Shown here: in pieces, positions 39,709 to 52,700 of the stretch
Numbering within the stretch: position 1 is the first letter of the stretch
Layout: every line of letters begins with the position of its first letter
From: Camelus bactrianus
Taxonomy: Eukaryota; Chordata; Mammalia; Artiodactyla; Camelidae
Direction: 5' to 3'
Length of the DNA stretch: 64,000 bases
Assembly: GCF_048773025.1 (NCBI RefSeq)
Contig: NC_133562.1
Location: 30,601,501 to 30,665,500 of the forward strand
Made by a program: the position numbers and the translations under genes
Notes under the pieces: generated by a model
Databases searched by the model: none
The model's input: only the letters and a program-made list of their open reading frames with translations
What the model was told of the DNA's origin: nothing

Positions 39709-41445
39709 GAGACTGAGAAACCAGAGTAAAAGTTTCTCTTGCAACCCGTTCTCTTTGTGCTAGATGAACGAACGTCTCTCCACATGCTCAGTTCTGAGAG
39801 ATATGTGTGTGTGAAAGCCGTCCTTCACCTAGCTTGTTGGGAACACAAAGTTCCTTTTCATTTGCAAACTCCACTCCATACATATATATGGGGAGGTACT
39901 AGCTCCAACTCGGTTATACAGTGAAAACTGCAGGAACTTCAAACCGGAACTAGGAAAGAGACTGAGAAACCAGAGTAAAAGTTTCTCTTGCAACCCGTTC
40001 CCTTTGTGCTAGATGAACGAACGTCTCTCCACATGCTCAGTTCTGAGAGATAAGTGTGTGTGAAAGCCGTCCTTCACCTAGCTTGTTGGGAACACAAAGA
40101 TCCTTTTCAGTTGCAAACTCCAATCCATACATATATATGGGGAGGTACTAGCTCCAATTCGGTTTTACAGTGAAAACTGCAGGAACTTGAAACCGGCACT
40201 AGGAAACAGACAGAAACCAGGGTAAAAGTTCCTCCTGCAACCCGTTCCCTTTGTGCTAGATGAACGAACGTCTCTCCACATGCTCAGTTCTGAGAGATAT
40301 GTGTATGTGAAAGCCGTCCTTCAACTAGCCTCTTCGGAACACAAAGTTTCTTTTCATTTTCAAACTCCACTCCATACACATATATGGGGAGGTGCGAGCT
40401 CCAAATCGGTTTTACAGTGAAAACTGCAGGAACTTCCAACCGGCACTAGGAAACAGACTGAGAAACCAGAGTAAAATTTTCTCTTGCAACACGTTCCCTT
40501 TGTGCTAGATGAACGAACGTCTCTCCACATGCTCAGTTCTGAGAGATAAGTGTGTGTGAAAGCCGTCCTTCACCTAGCTTGTTGGGAACACAAAGTTCCT
40601 TTTCATTTGCAAACTCCACTCCATACATATATATGGGGAGATACGAGCTCCAACTCGGTTATACAGTGAAAACTGCAGGAACTTGAAACCGGCACTAGGA
40701 AACAGACAGAAACCAGGGTAAAAGTTCCTCCTGCAACCCGTTCCCTTTGTGCTAGATGAACGAACGTCTCTCCACATGCTCAGTTCTGAGAGATATGTGT
40801 ATGTGAAAACCGTCCTTCAACTAGCCTGTTGGGAACACAAAGTTTCTATTCATTTTCAAATACCACTCCTTACACATATATGGGGAGGTACGAGCTCCAA
40901 CTCGGTTTTACAGTGAAAACTGCAGGAACTTATAACCGGCACTAGGAAACATACTGAGAAACCAGAGTAAAAGTTTCTCTTGCAAACCGTTCCCTTTGTG
41001 CTAGATGAACGAACATATCTCCAAATGATCAGTTCTGAGAGATAAGTGTGTGTGAAAGCCGTTCTTCACCTAGCTTGTTGGGAAAACAAAGTTCCTTTTC
41101 ATTTGCAAACTCCACTCCATACATATATATGGGGAGGTACTAGCTCCAACTCGGTTTTCCAGTGAAAACTGCAGGAACTTGAAACCGGCACGAGAAAACA
41201 GACTGAAACCAGAGTAAAAGTTCCCCCTGCAACCCGTTCCCTTTGTGCTAGATGAACGAACGTCTCTCCACATGCTCAGTTCTGAGAGATATGTGTATGT
41301 GAAAGCCGTCCTTCAACTAGCTTGTTGGGAAAACAACGTTTCTTTTCATTTTCAAACTCCACTCCATACATATATATGGGGAGGTACGAGCTCCAACTCG
41401 GTTTTACAGTGAAAACTGCAGGAACTTCAAACCGGCACTAGGAAA
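39709..41445 (+). repeat. Family B 7-monomer HOR unit, copy 1 (1,737 bp)
   Basis: Bases 39,709-41,481 match 41,446-43,218 with about a dozen differences seen, roughly 99.3% identity. Shared markers are 'cccgttctctttgtg', 'ccggaactaggaaag', 'ttccaaatcgg'-type changes, 'gaacatatctccaaatgatc' and 'ggttttccagtg'. The period equals that of the family A 7-monomer unit, but the sequence is clearly family B. Confidence 0.88.
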
Positions 41446-43218
41446 CAGACTGAGAAACCAGAGTAAAAGTTTCTCTTGCAACCCGTTCTCTTTGTGCTAG
41501 ATGAACGAACGTCTCTCCACATGCTCAGTTCTGAGAGATATGTGTGTGTGAAAGCCGTCCTTCACCTAGCTGGTTGGGAACACAAAGTTCCTTTTCATTT
41601 GCAAACTCCACTTAATACATATATATGGGGAGGTACTAGCTCCAACTCGGTTATACAGTGAAAACTGCAGGAACTTCAAACCGGAACTAGGAAAGAGACT
41701 GAGAAACCAGAGTAAAAGTTTCTCTTGCAACCCGTTCTCTTTGTGCTAGATGAACGAACGTCTCTCCACATGCTCAGTTCTGAGAGATAAGTGTGTGTGA
41801 AAGCCGTCCTTCACCTAGCTTGTTGGGAACACAAAGATCCTTTTCAGTTGCAAACTCCAATCCATACATATATATGGGGAGGTACTAGCTCCAATTCGGT
41901 TTTACAGTGAAAACTGCAGGAACTTGAAACCGGCACTAGGAAACAGACAGAAACCAGGGTAAAATTTCCTCCTGCAACCCGTTCCCTTTGTGCTAGATGA
42001 ACGAACGTCTCTCCACATGCTCAGTTCTGAGAGATATGTGTATGTGAAAGCCGTCCTTCAACTAGCCTCTTCGGAACACAAAGTTTCTTTTAATTTTCAA
42101 ACTCCACTCCATACACATATATGGGGAGGTGCGAGCTCCAAATCGGTTTTACAGTGAAAACTGCAGGAACTTCCAACCGGCACTAGGAAACAGACTGAGA
42201 AACCAGAGTAAAATTTTCTCTTGCAACACGTTCCCTTTGTGCTAGATGAACGAACGTCTCTCCACAAGCTAAGTTCTGAGAGATAAGTGTGTGTGAAAGC
42301 CGTCCTTCACCTAGCTTGTTGGGAACACAAAGTTCCTTTTCATTTGCAAACTCCACTCCATACATATATATGGGGAGATACGAGCTCCAACTCGGTTATA
42401 CAGTGAAAACTGCAGGAACTTGAAACCGGCACTAGGAAACAGACAGAAACCAGGGTAAAAGTTCCTCCTGCAACCCGTTCCCTTTGTGCTAGATGAACGA
42501 ACGTCTCTCCACATGCTCAGTTCTGAGAGATATGTGTATGTGAAAACCGTCCTTCAACTAGCCTGTTGGGAACACAAAGTTTCTATTCATTTTCAAATTC
42601 CACTCCTTACACATATATGGGGAGGTACGAGCTCCAACTCGGTTTTACAGTGAAAACTGCAGGAACTTAAAACCGGCACTAGGAAACATACTGAGAAACC
42701 AGAGTAAAAGTTTCTCTTGCAAACCGTTCCCTTTGTGCTAGATGAACGAACATATCTCCAAATGATCAGTTCTGAGAGATAAGTGTGTGTGAAAGCCGTT
42801 CTTCACCTAGCTTGTTGGGAACAGAAAGTTCCTTTTCATTTGCAAACTCCACTCCATACATATATATGGGGAGGTACTAGCTCCAACTCGGTTTTCCAGT
42901 GAAAACTGCAGGAACTTGAAACCGGCACGAGAAAACAGACTGAAACCAGAGTAAAAGTTCCCCCTGCAACCCGTTCCCTTTGTGCTAGATGAACGAACGT
43001 CTCTCCACATGCTCAGTTCTGAGAGATATGTGTATGTGAAAGCCGTCCTTCAACTAGCTTGTTGGGAAAACAAAGTTTCTTTTCATTTTCAAACTCCACT
43101 CCATACATATATATGGGGAGGTACGAGCTCCAACTCGGTTTTACAGTGAAAACTGCAGGAACTTCAAACCGGCACTAGGAAACAGACTGAGAAACCAGAG
43201 TAAAAGTTTCTCTTGCAA
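41446..43218 (+). repeat. Family B 7-monomer HOR unit, copy 2
   Basis: Tandem partner of 39,709-41,481. Private changes include 'cacttaatacat' near 41,610, 'ccacaagctaagttc' near 42,262 and 'gggaacagaaag' near 42,820. Confidence 0.88.
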
Positions 43219-46200
43219 CACGTTCCCTTTGTGCTAGATGAACGAACGTCTCTCCACATGCTCAGTTCTGAGAGATAAGTGTGTGTGAAAGCCGTCCTTC
43301 ACCTAGCTTTTTGGGAACACAAAGTTCCTTTTCATTTGCAAACTCCAGTCCATACATATATATGGGGAGGTACTAGCTCCAACTCGGTTATACAGTGAAA
43401 ACTGCAGGAACTTCAAACCGGCACTAGGAAAGAGACTGAGAAACCAGAGTAATAGTTTCTCTTGCAACCCGATCCCTTAGTGCTAGATGAAAGAACTTAT
43501 CTCCACATGCTCAGTTCTGAGCGATAAGTGTGTGTGAAAGCCGTAGTTCACCTAGCTTGTTGGGAACACAAAGTTCCTTTTGATTTGCAAACTCCACTCC
43601 ATACATATATATGGGGAGGTACTAGCTCCAACTCGGTTATACAGTGAAAATTGCAGGAACTTCAAACCGGTACTTGGAAACAGACTGAGAAACCAGAGTA
43701 TAAGTTCCTCCTGCAACCCGTTCCCTTTGTGCTAGATGAACGAACGTCTCTCCACATGCTCAGTTCTGAGAGATAAGTGTGTGAAAGCCGTCCTTCACCT
43801 AGCTTGTTGGGAACACAAAGTTTCTTTTCATTTGCAAACTCCACTCCATACATATATATGGGGAGGTACTAGCTCCAACTCGGTTATACAGTGAAAATTG
43901 CAGGAACTTCTAACCGGCACTAGGAAAGAGACTGAGAAACAAGAATAAAAGTTTCTCATGCAACCCGTTCACTTTGTGCTAGATGAACGAACGTCTCTCC
44001 ACATGCTCAGTTCTGAGAAATAATTGAGTGTGAAAGCCGCCCTTCACATAGCTTGTTGGGAACACAAAGTTCCTTTTCAATTGCAAACTCCACTCCATAC
44101 ATATATATGGGGAGGTACTAGCTCCAACTCGGTTTTCCAGTGAAAACTGCAGGAACTTGAAACCGGCACGAGAAAACAGACTGAAACCAGAGAAAAAGTT
44201 CCTCCTGCAACCCGTTCCCTTTGTGCTAGATGAACGAACGTCTCTCCACATGCTCAGTTCTGAGAGATATGTGTATGTGAAAGCCGTCCTTCAACTAGCT
44301 TGTTGGGAAAACAAAGTTTCTTTTCATTTTCAAACTCCACTCCATACATATATATGGGGAGGTACGAGCTCCAACTCGGTTTTACAGTGAAAACTGCAGG
44401 AAGTTCAAACCGGCACTAGGAAACAGACTGAGAAACCAGAGTAAAAGTTTCTCTTGCAACCCGTTCCCTTTGTGCTAGATGAACGAACGTCTCTCCACAT
44501 GCTCAGTTCTGAGAAATAAGTGTGTGTGAAAGCCGTCCTTCACCTAGCTTTTTGGGAACACAAAGTTCCTTTTCATTTGCAAACTCCAGTCCATACATAT
44601 ATATGGGGAGGTACTAGCTCCAACTCGGTTATACAGTGAAAATTGCAGGAACTTCAAACCGGCACTAGGAAACAGACTGAGAACCCGGAGTAAAAGTTTC
44701 TCTTGCAACCCGTTCCCTTTGTGCTAGATGAACGAACGTCTCTCCACATGCTCAGTACTGAGAGATAAGTGTGTGTGAAAGCCGTCCTTCTCCTAGCATG
44801 TTGGGAACACAAAGTTCCTTTTCATTTGCAAACTCCACTCCATACATATATATGGGGAAGTACTAGCTCCAACTCGGTTATACAGTGAAAATTGCAGGAA
44901 CTTCAAACCGGCACTAGAAAACAGACTGAGAAACCAGAGTAAAAGTTTCTCTTGCAACCCGTTCCCTTAGTGCTAGATGAATGAACGTCTCTCCACATGC
45001 TCAGTTCTGAGAGATAATTGTGTGTGGAAGCCGTCCTTCACCTAGCTTGTTGGGAACACAAAGTTTCTTTTCAGTTGCAAACTCCACTCCATACATATAT
45101 ATGGGGAGGTACTAGCTCCAACTCGGTTATACAGTGAAAATTGCAGGAACTTCAAACCGGTACTTGGAAACAGACTGAGAAACCAGAGTATAAGTACCTC
45201 CTGCAACCCGTTCCCTTTGTGCTAGATGAACGAACGTCTCTCCACATGCTCAGTTCTGAGAGATAATTGTGTGAAAGCCGTCCTTCACCTAGCTTGTTGG
45301 GAACACAAAGTTCCTTTTCATTTGCAAACTCCACTCCATACATATATATGGGGAGGTACTAGCTCCAACTCGGTTTTACAGTGAAAACTGCAGGAACTTC
45401 AAACCGGCACTAGGAAACAGACTGGGAAACCAGAATAAAAGTTTCTCTTGCAACCCGTTCCCTTTGTGCTAGATGAACGAACGTCTCTCCACATGCTCAG
45501 TTCTGAGAGATAAGTGTGTGTTAAAGCCGTCCTTCACCTAGCTTGTTGGGAACACAAAGTTTCTTTTCAGTGGCAAACTCCAATCCATACATATATATGG
45601 GGAGGTTCTAGCTCCATCGCTGTTTTACAGTGAAAACTGCAGGAACTTCAAACCGGCACTTGGAAACAGACTGAGAAACCAGAGAAAAAGTTTCTCCTGC
45701 AACCCGTTCCCTTTGTGCTAGATGAACGAACGTCTCTCCACATGCCCAGTTCTGAGGGATAAGTGTGTGTGAAAGCCGTCCTTCACCTAGCTTGTTGGGA
45801 ACACAAAGTTACTTTTGAGTTGCAAACTCCACTCCATAAATATATATGGGGAGGTACAAGCTCCAATTCGGTTTTACAGTTAAAACTGCAGGAACTTGAA
45901 ACCGGCACTAGGAAACAGACAGAAACGAGGGTAAAAGTTCCTCCTGCAAACCGTTCCCCTTGTGCTAGATGAACGAACGTCTCTCCACATGCTCAGTTCT
46001 GAGAGATATGTGTATGTGAAAGCAGTCCTTCAACTAGCTTGTTGGGAACACAAAGTTTCTTTTCATTTTCAAACTCCACTGCATACACATATATGGGGAG
46101 GTACGAGCTCCAACTCGGTTTTACAGTGAAAACTTCAGGAACTTCAAACCGGCACTAGGAAACAGACTGAAAAACCAGAGTAAACGTTTCTCTTGCAACC

Positions 46201-46950
46201 CGTTCCCTTTGTGCTAGATGAACGAACGTCTCTCCACATGCTCAGTTCTGAGATATAAGTGTGTCAAAGCCGTCCTTCAACTAGCTTGTTGGGAACACAA
46301 AGTTCCTTTTCATTTGCAAACTCCACTCCATACATATATATGGGGAGGTACTAGCTCCAACTCGGTTTTACAGTGAAAACTGCAGGAACTTCAAACCGGC
46401 ACTAGGAAACAGACTGAGAGACCAGAATAAAAGTTACACTTGCAACCCGTTCCCTTTGTGCTAGATGAACGAACGTCTCCCCACATGCTCAGTTCTGAGA
46501 GATAAGTGTGTGTGAAAGCCGTCCTTCACCTAGCTTGTTGGGAACACATAGTTTCTTTTCAGTTGCAAACTCCAATCCATACATATATATAGGAAAGTTC
46601 TAGCTCCATCTCGTTTTTACAGTGAAAACTGCAGGAACTTCAAACCGGCACTTGGAAACAGACTGAGAAACCAGAGAAAAAGTTTCTCATGCAACCCATT
46701 CCCTTTGTGCTAGATGAATGAACGTCTCTCCACATGCTCAGTTCTGAGGGATAAGTGTGTGTGAAAGCCGAACTTCACCTAGCTTGTTGGGAACACAAAG
46801 TTCCTTTTCAGTTGCAAACTACACTCCATACATATATATGGGGAGGTACAAACTCCAACTCGGTTTTACAGTGAAAACTGCAGGAACTTGAAAGCGGCAC
46901 TAGGAAACAGTCCGAAACCAGAGTAAAAGTTCCTCCTGCAACCCGTTCCC
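43219..46950 (+). repeat. Family B, mixed order
   Basis: About 15 monomers. The subtype with 'ggtacttggaaac', 'gagtataag' and the shortened 'gtgtgaaagcc' occurs at 43,662-43,853 and 45,152-45,343 (offset 1,490 bp) and also at 36,436-36,651, so fragments of a 6-monomer unit remain. No gene, mobile element or unique DNA is seen. Confidence 0.72.
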
Positions 46951-49900
46951 TTTGTGCTAGATGAACGAACGTCTCTCCACATGCTCAGTTCTGAGAGATA
47001 AGTGTGTGTGAAAGCCGTCCTTCACCTAGCTTGTTGGGAACACAAAGTTCCTTTTCATTTGCAAACTCCACTCCATACATATATATGGGGAGGTACTAGC
47101 TCAAACTCGGTTATACAGTGAAAATTGCAGGAACTTCAAACCGGCACTAGGAAAGAGACTGAGAAACCAGAGTAAAAGTTTCTCTTGAAACCCGTTCCCT
47201 TTGTGCTAGATGAACGAACGTCTCTCCACATGCTCAGTTCTGAGAGATAAGTGTGTGTGAAAGCCGTCCTTCACCTAGCTTGTTGGGAACACAAAGTTCC
47301 TTTTCACTTGCAAACTCCACTCCATACATATATATGGGGAGGTACTAGCTCCAACTCAGTTTTACAGTGAAAACTGCAGGAACTTCAAACCGGCACTAGG
47401 AAACAGACTGAGAAACCAGAGTAAAACTTTCTCTTGCAACCCGTTCCCTTTGTGCTAGATGAACGAACGTCTCTCCACATGCTCAGTTCTCAGAGATAAG
47501 TGTGTGTGAAAGCCGTGCTTCACCTAGCTTGTTGGGAACACAAAGTTTCTTTTCAGTTGCTAACTCCACTCCATACATATATATGGGGAGGTACTAGCTC
47601 CATCACGGTTTTACAGTGAAAACTGCAGGAACTTCAATCCGGCACTTGGAAACAGACTGAGAAACCAGAGTAAAAGTTTCTCCTGCAACCCGTTCCCTTT
47701 GTGCTAGATGAACGAACATCTCTCCACATGCTCAATTCTGAGAAATAAATGGGTGTGAAAGCCGTACTTCACTTAGCTTGTTGGGAACACAAAGTTCCTT
47801 TTCAGTTGCAAACTACACTCCATACATATATATGGGGAGGTACTAGCTCCAATTCGGTTTTACAGTGAAAACTGCAGGAACTTGAAACCGGCTCTAGGAA
47901 ACAGACAGAAACCAGGGTAAAATTTCCTCCTGCAACCCGTTCCCTTTGTTCTAGATGAACAAACGTCTCTCCACAAGCTCAGTTCTGAGAGATATGTGTA
48001 TGTGAAAGCAGTCCTTCAACTAGCTTGTTGGGAACACAAATTTCCTTTTCATTTGCAAACTCCAATCCATACATATATATGGGGAGGTACAAGCTCCAAC
48101 TCGGTTTTACAGTGAAAACTGCAGGAACTTCAAAACGGCACTAGGAAACAGACTGACAAACCAGAGTAAAAGTTTCTCTTGCAACCCGTTCCCTTTTTGC
48201 TAGATGAACGAACGTCTCTCCACATGCTCAGTTCTGAGAGATAAGTGTGTGTGAAAGCCGTCCTTCACCTAGCTTGTTGGGAACACAAAGTTCCTTTTCA
48301 CTTGCAAACTCCACTCCATACATATATATGGGGAGGTACTAGCTCCAAATCAGTTTTACAGTGAAAACTGCAGGAACTTCAAACCGGCACTAGGAAACAG
48401 ACTGAGAAACCAGAGTAAAAGTTTCTCTTGCAACCCATTCCCTTTGTGCTAGATGAACGAAAGTCTCTCCACATGCTCAGTTCTGAGAGATAATTGTGTG
48501 TGGAAGCCGTGCTTCCCCTAGCTTGTTGGGAACACAAAGTTTCTTTTCAGTTGCAAACTCCACTCCATACATATATATGGGGAGGTACTAGCTCCATCAC
48601 TGTTTTACAGTGAAAACTGCAGGAACTTCAATCCGGCACTTGGAAACAGACTGAGAAACCAGAGAAAAAGTTTCTCCTGCAACCCGTTCCCTTTGTGCTA
48701 GATGAACGAACATCTCTCCACATGCTCAATTCTGAGAAATAAATGTGTGTGAAAGCCGTACTTCACCTAGCTTGTTGGGAACACAAAGTTCCTTTTCAGT
48801 TGCAAACTACACTCCATACATATATATGGGGAGGCACTAGCTCCAATTCGGTTTTACAGTGAAAACTGCAGGAACTTGAAACCGGCACTAGGAAACAGAC
48901 AGAAACCAGGGTAAAATTTCCTCCTGCAACGCTTTCCCTTTGTTCTAGATGAACGAACGTCTCTCCACATGCTCAGTTCTGAGAGATAAGTGTGTGTTAA
49001 AGCCGTCCTTCACCTAGCTTGTTGGGAACACAAAGTTTCTTTTCAGTTGCAAACTCCACTCCATTCATATATATGGGGAGGTTCTAGCTCCATCTCAGTT
49101 TTACTGTGAAAACTGCAGGAACTTCAAACCGGCACTTGGAAACAGACTGAGAAACCAGAGAAAAAGTTTCTCCAGCAACCCGTTCCCTTTGTGATAGATG
49201 AACGAACGTCTCTTCACATGCTCAGTTCTGAGGGATAAGTGTGTGTGAAAGCCGTCCTTCACCTAGCTTGTTGGGAACACAAAGTTTCTTTTCAGTTGCA
49301 AACTCCACTCCATTCATATATATGGGGAGGTTCTAGCTCCATCTCAGTTTTACTGTGAAAACTGCAGGAACTTCAACCCGGCACTTGGAAACAGACTGAG
49401 AAACCAGAGAAAAAGTTTCTCCTGCAACCCGTTCCCTTTGTGCTCGATGAACGAACGTCTCTCCACATGCTCAGTTCTGAGAGATAAGTGTGTGTGAAAG
49501 CCGTCCTTCACCTAGCTTGTTGGGAAGACAGAGTTTCTTTTCAGTTGCAAACTCCACTCCATACATATATATGGGGAGGTTCTAGCTCCATCTCGGTTTT
49601 ACAGTGAAAACTGCAGGAACTTCAAACCGGCACTTGGAAACAGACTGAGAAACCAGAGAAAAAGTTTCTCCTGCAACCCGTTCCCTTTGTGCTAGATGAA
49701 CGAACGTCTCTCCACATGCTCAGTTCTGAGGGATAAGTGTGTGTGAAAGCCGTACTTCACCTAGCTTGTTGGGAACACAAAGTTCCTTTTCATTTGCAAA
49801 CACCACTCCGTACATATATATGGGGAGGTACGAGCTCCAACTCGGTTATACAGTGAAAACTGCAGGAACTTTAAACTGGCACTAGGAAACAGACAGAAAC

Positions 49901-52700
49901 CAGGGTAAAAGTTCCTCCTGCAACCCGTTCCCTTTGTGCTAGATGAACGAACGTCTCTCCACATGCTCAGTTCTGAGAGATATGTGTATGTGAAAACCGT
50001 CCTTCAACTAGCCTGTTGCGAACACAAAGTTTCTTATCATTTGCCAACTCCACTCCGTAAATCCATATGGGTAGGTACGAGCTCCAACTAGGTTTTACAG
50101 AGAAAACTGCCGGAACTTCAAACCGGCACTAGGAAACAGACTGAGAAACCACAGTAAAAGTTTCACTTGCAACCCGTTCCCTTTGTGCTAGATGAACGAT
50201 CGTCTCTCCACATGCTCAGTTCTGAGAGATAAGTGTGTGTGAAATCTGTCCTTCAAATATCTTGTTGGGAACAGAAAGTTCCTTTTCAGTTGCAAACTCC
50301 ACTCCATACATATATATGGGGAGGTACTAGCTCCAACACGGTTTTACAGTGAAAACTGCAGGAACTTCAAACCGGCACTAGGAAACAGACTGAGAAACCA
50401 GAGTAAAAGTTTCTCTTGCAACCCGTTCCCTTTGTGCTAGATGAACGAACATCTCTCCACATGCTCAATTCTGAGAAATAAGTGTGTGTGAAAGCCGTAC
50501 TTCACCTAGCTTGTTGGAAACACAAAGTTCCTTTTCAGTTGCAAACTACACTCCATACATATATATGGGGAGGTACTAGCTCCAATTCGTTTTTACAGTG
50601 AAAACTGCAGGAACTTGAAACCGGCACTAGGAAACAGACAGAAACCAGGGTAAAAGTTCCTCGTGCAACCCGTTCCCTTTGTGCTAGATGAACGAACGTC
50701 TCTCCACATGCTCAGTTCTGAGAGATAAGTGTGTGTGAAAGCCGTCCTTCACCTAGCTTTTTGGGAACACAAAGTATCTTTTCAGTTGCAAACTCCACTC
50801 CATACATATATATGGGGAGGTACTAGCTCCAATTCGGTTTTACAGTGAAAACTGCAGGAACTTGAAACCGGCACTAGGAAACAGACAGAAACCAGGGTAA
50901 AAGTTCCTCCTGCAACCCGTTCCCTTTGTGCTAGATGAATGAACGTCTCTCCACATGCTCAGTTCTGAGAGATATGTGTATGTGAAAGCAGTCCTTCAAC
51001 TAGCTTCTTGGGAACACAAAGTTTCTTTTAATTTTCTAACTCCACTGCATACATATATTGGGAGGTACGAGCTCCAACTCGGTTTTACAGTGAAAACTGC
51101 AGGAACTTGAAACCGGCACTAGGAAACAGTCAGAAACCAGGGTAAAAGTTCCCCCTGCAACCCGTTCCCTTTGTGCTAGATGAACGAACGTCTCTCCACA
51201 TGCTCAGTTCTGAGAGATAAGTGTGTGTGAAAGCCGTCCTTCACCTATCTTGTTGGGAACACAAAGTTCCTTTTCAGTTGCAAACTCCAATCCATACATA
51301 TATATGGGGAGGTACTAGCTCCAACTCGGTTTTACAGTGAAAACTGCAGGAACTTCAAACCGGCACTAGGAAACAGACTGAGAAACCAGAGTAAAATTTT
51401 CTCTTGCAACCCGTTCCCTTTGTGCTAGATGAACGAACGTCTCTCCACATGCTCAGTTCTGAGAGTTAAGTGTGTGTGAAAGCCGTGCTTCACCTAGCTT
51501 GTAGGGAACACAAAGTTTCTTTTCAGTTGCAAACTCCACTCCATTCGTATATATGGGGAGGTAGTAGCTCCATCACGGTTTTACAGTGAAAACTGCAGGA
51601 ACTTCAATCCGGCACTAGGAAACAGACTGAGAAACCAGAGAAAAAGTTTCTCCTGCAACCCGTTCCCTTTGTGCTAGATGAACGAAAGTCTCTCCACATG
51701 CTCAATTCTGAGAAATAATTGTGTGTGAAAGCCGTAATTCACCTAGCTTTTTGGGAACACAAAGTTCCTTTTCAGTTGCAAACTCCACTCCATACATATA
51801 TATTGGGAGGTACTAGCTCCAATTCGGTTTTACAGTGAAAACTGCACGAACTTGAAACCGGCACTAGGAAACAGACAGAAACCAGGGTAAAAGTTCCTCC
51901 TGCAACCAGTTCCCTTTGTGCTAGATGAACGAACGTCTCTCCACATGCTCAGTTCTGAGAGATAAGTGTGTGTGAAAGCCGTCCTTCACCTAGCTTGTTG
52001 GGAACACAAGTTCCTTTTCATTTGCAAACTCCACTCCATACATATATATGGGGAGGTACTAGCTCCAATTCGGTTTTACAGTGAAAACTGCAGGAACTTG
52101 AAACCGGCACTAGGAAACTGTCAGAAACCAGGGTAAAAGTTCCTCCTGCCACCCGTTCCCTTTGTGCTAGATGAACGAACGTCTCTCCACATGCTCAGTT
52201 CTGAGAGATAAGTGTGTGTGAAAGCCGTCCTTCACCTATCTTGTTGGGAACACAAAGTTCCTTTTCAGTTGCAAACTCCACTCCATACATATATATGGGG
52301 AGGTACTAGCTCCAACTCGGTTTTACAGTGAAAACTGCAGGAACTTCAAACCGGCACTAGGAAACAGACTGAGAAACCAGAGTAAAAGTTTCCCTTGCAA
52401 CCCGTTCCCATTGTGTTGGATGAACGAACGTCTCTCCACATGCTCAGTTCTGAGAGATAAGTGTGTGTGAAAGCCGTGCTTCACCTAGCTTGTAGGGAAC
52501 ACAAAATTTCTTTTCAGTTGCAAACTCCACTCCATTCATATATATGGGGAGGTAGTAGCTCCATCACGGTTTTACAGTGAAAACTGCAGGAACTTCAATC
52601 CGGCACTAGGAAACAGACTGAGAAACCAGAGAAAAAGTTTCTCCTGCAAACCGTTCCCTTTGTGCTAGATGAACGAACATCTCTCCACATGCTCAATTCT
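46950..52700 (+). repeat. Degraded 4-monomer HOR tract (offsets ~991-995 bp)
   Basis: About 23 monomers. The 'ctcaattctgagaaataaatg' monomer at 47,731 returns at 48,725 (994 bp). 'gtagggaac' followed by 'aggtagtagctccatcacgg' at 51,501 returns at 52,492 (991 bp). 'ttcacttgcaaactcc' at about 47,305 returns about 995 bp later. Between these, three consecutive monomers with 'agagaaaaagtttctcc' (about 49,150-49,670) and single-copy changes break the order, so the unit looks older than the other HORs. Confidence 0.7.
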
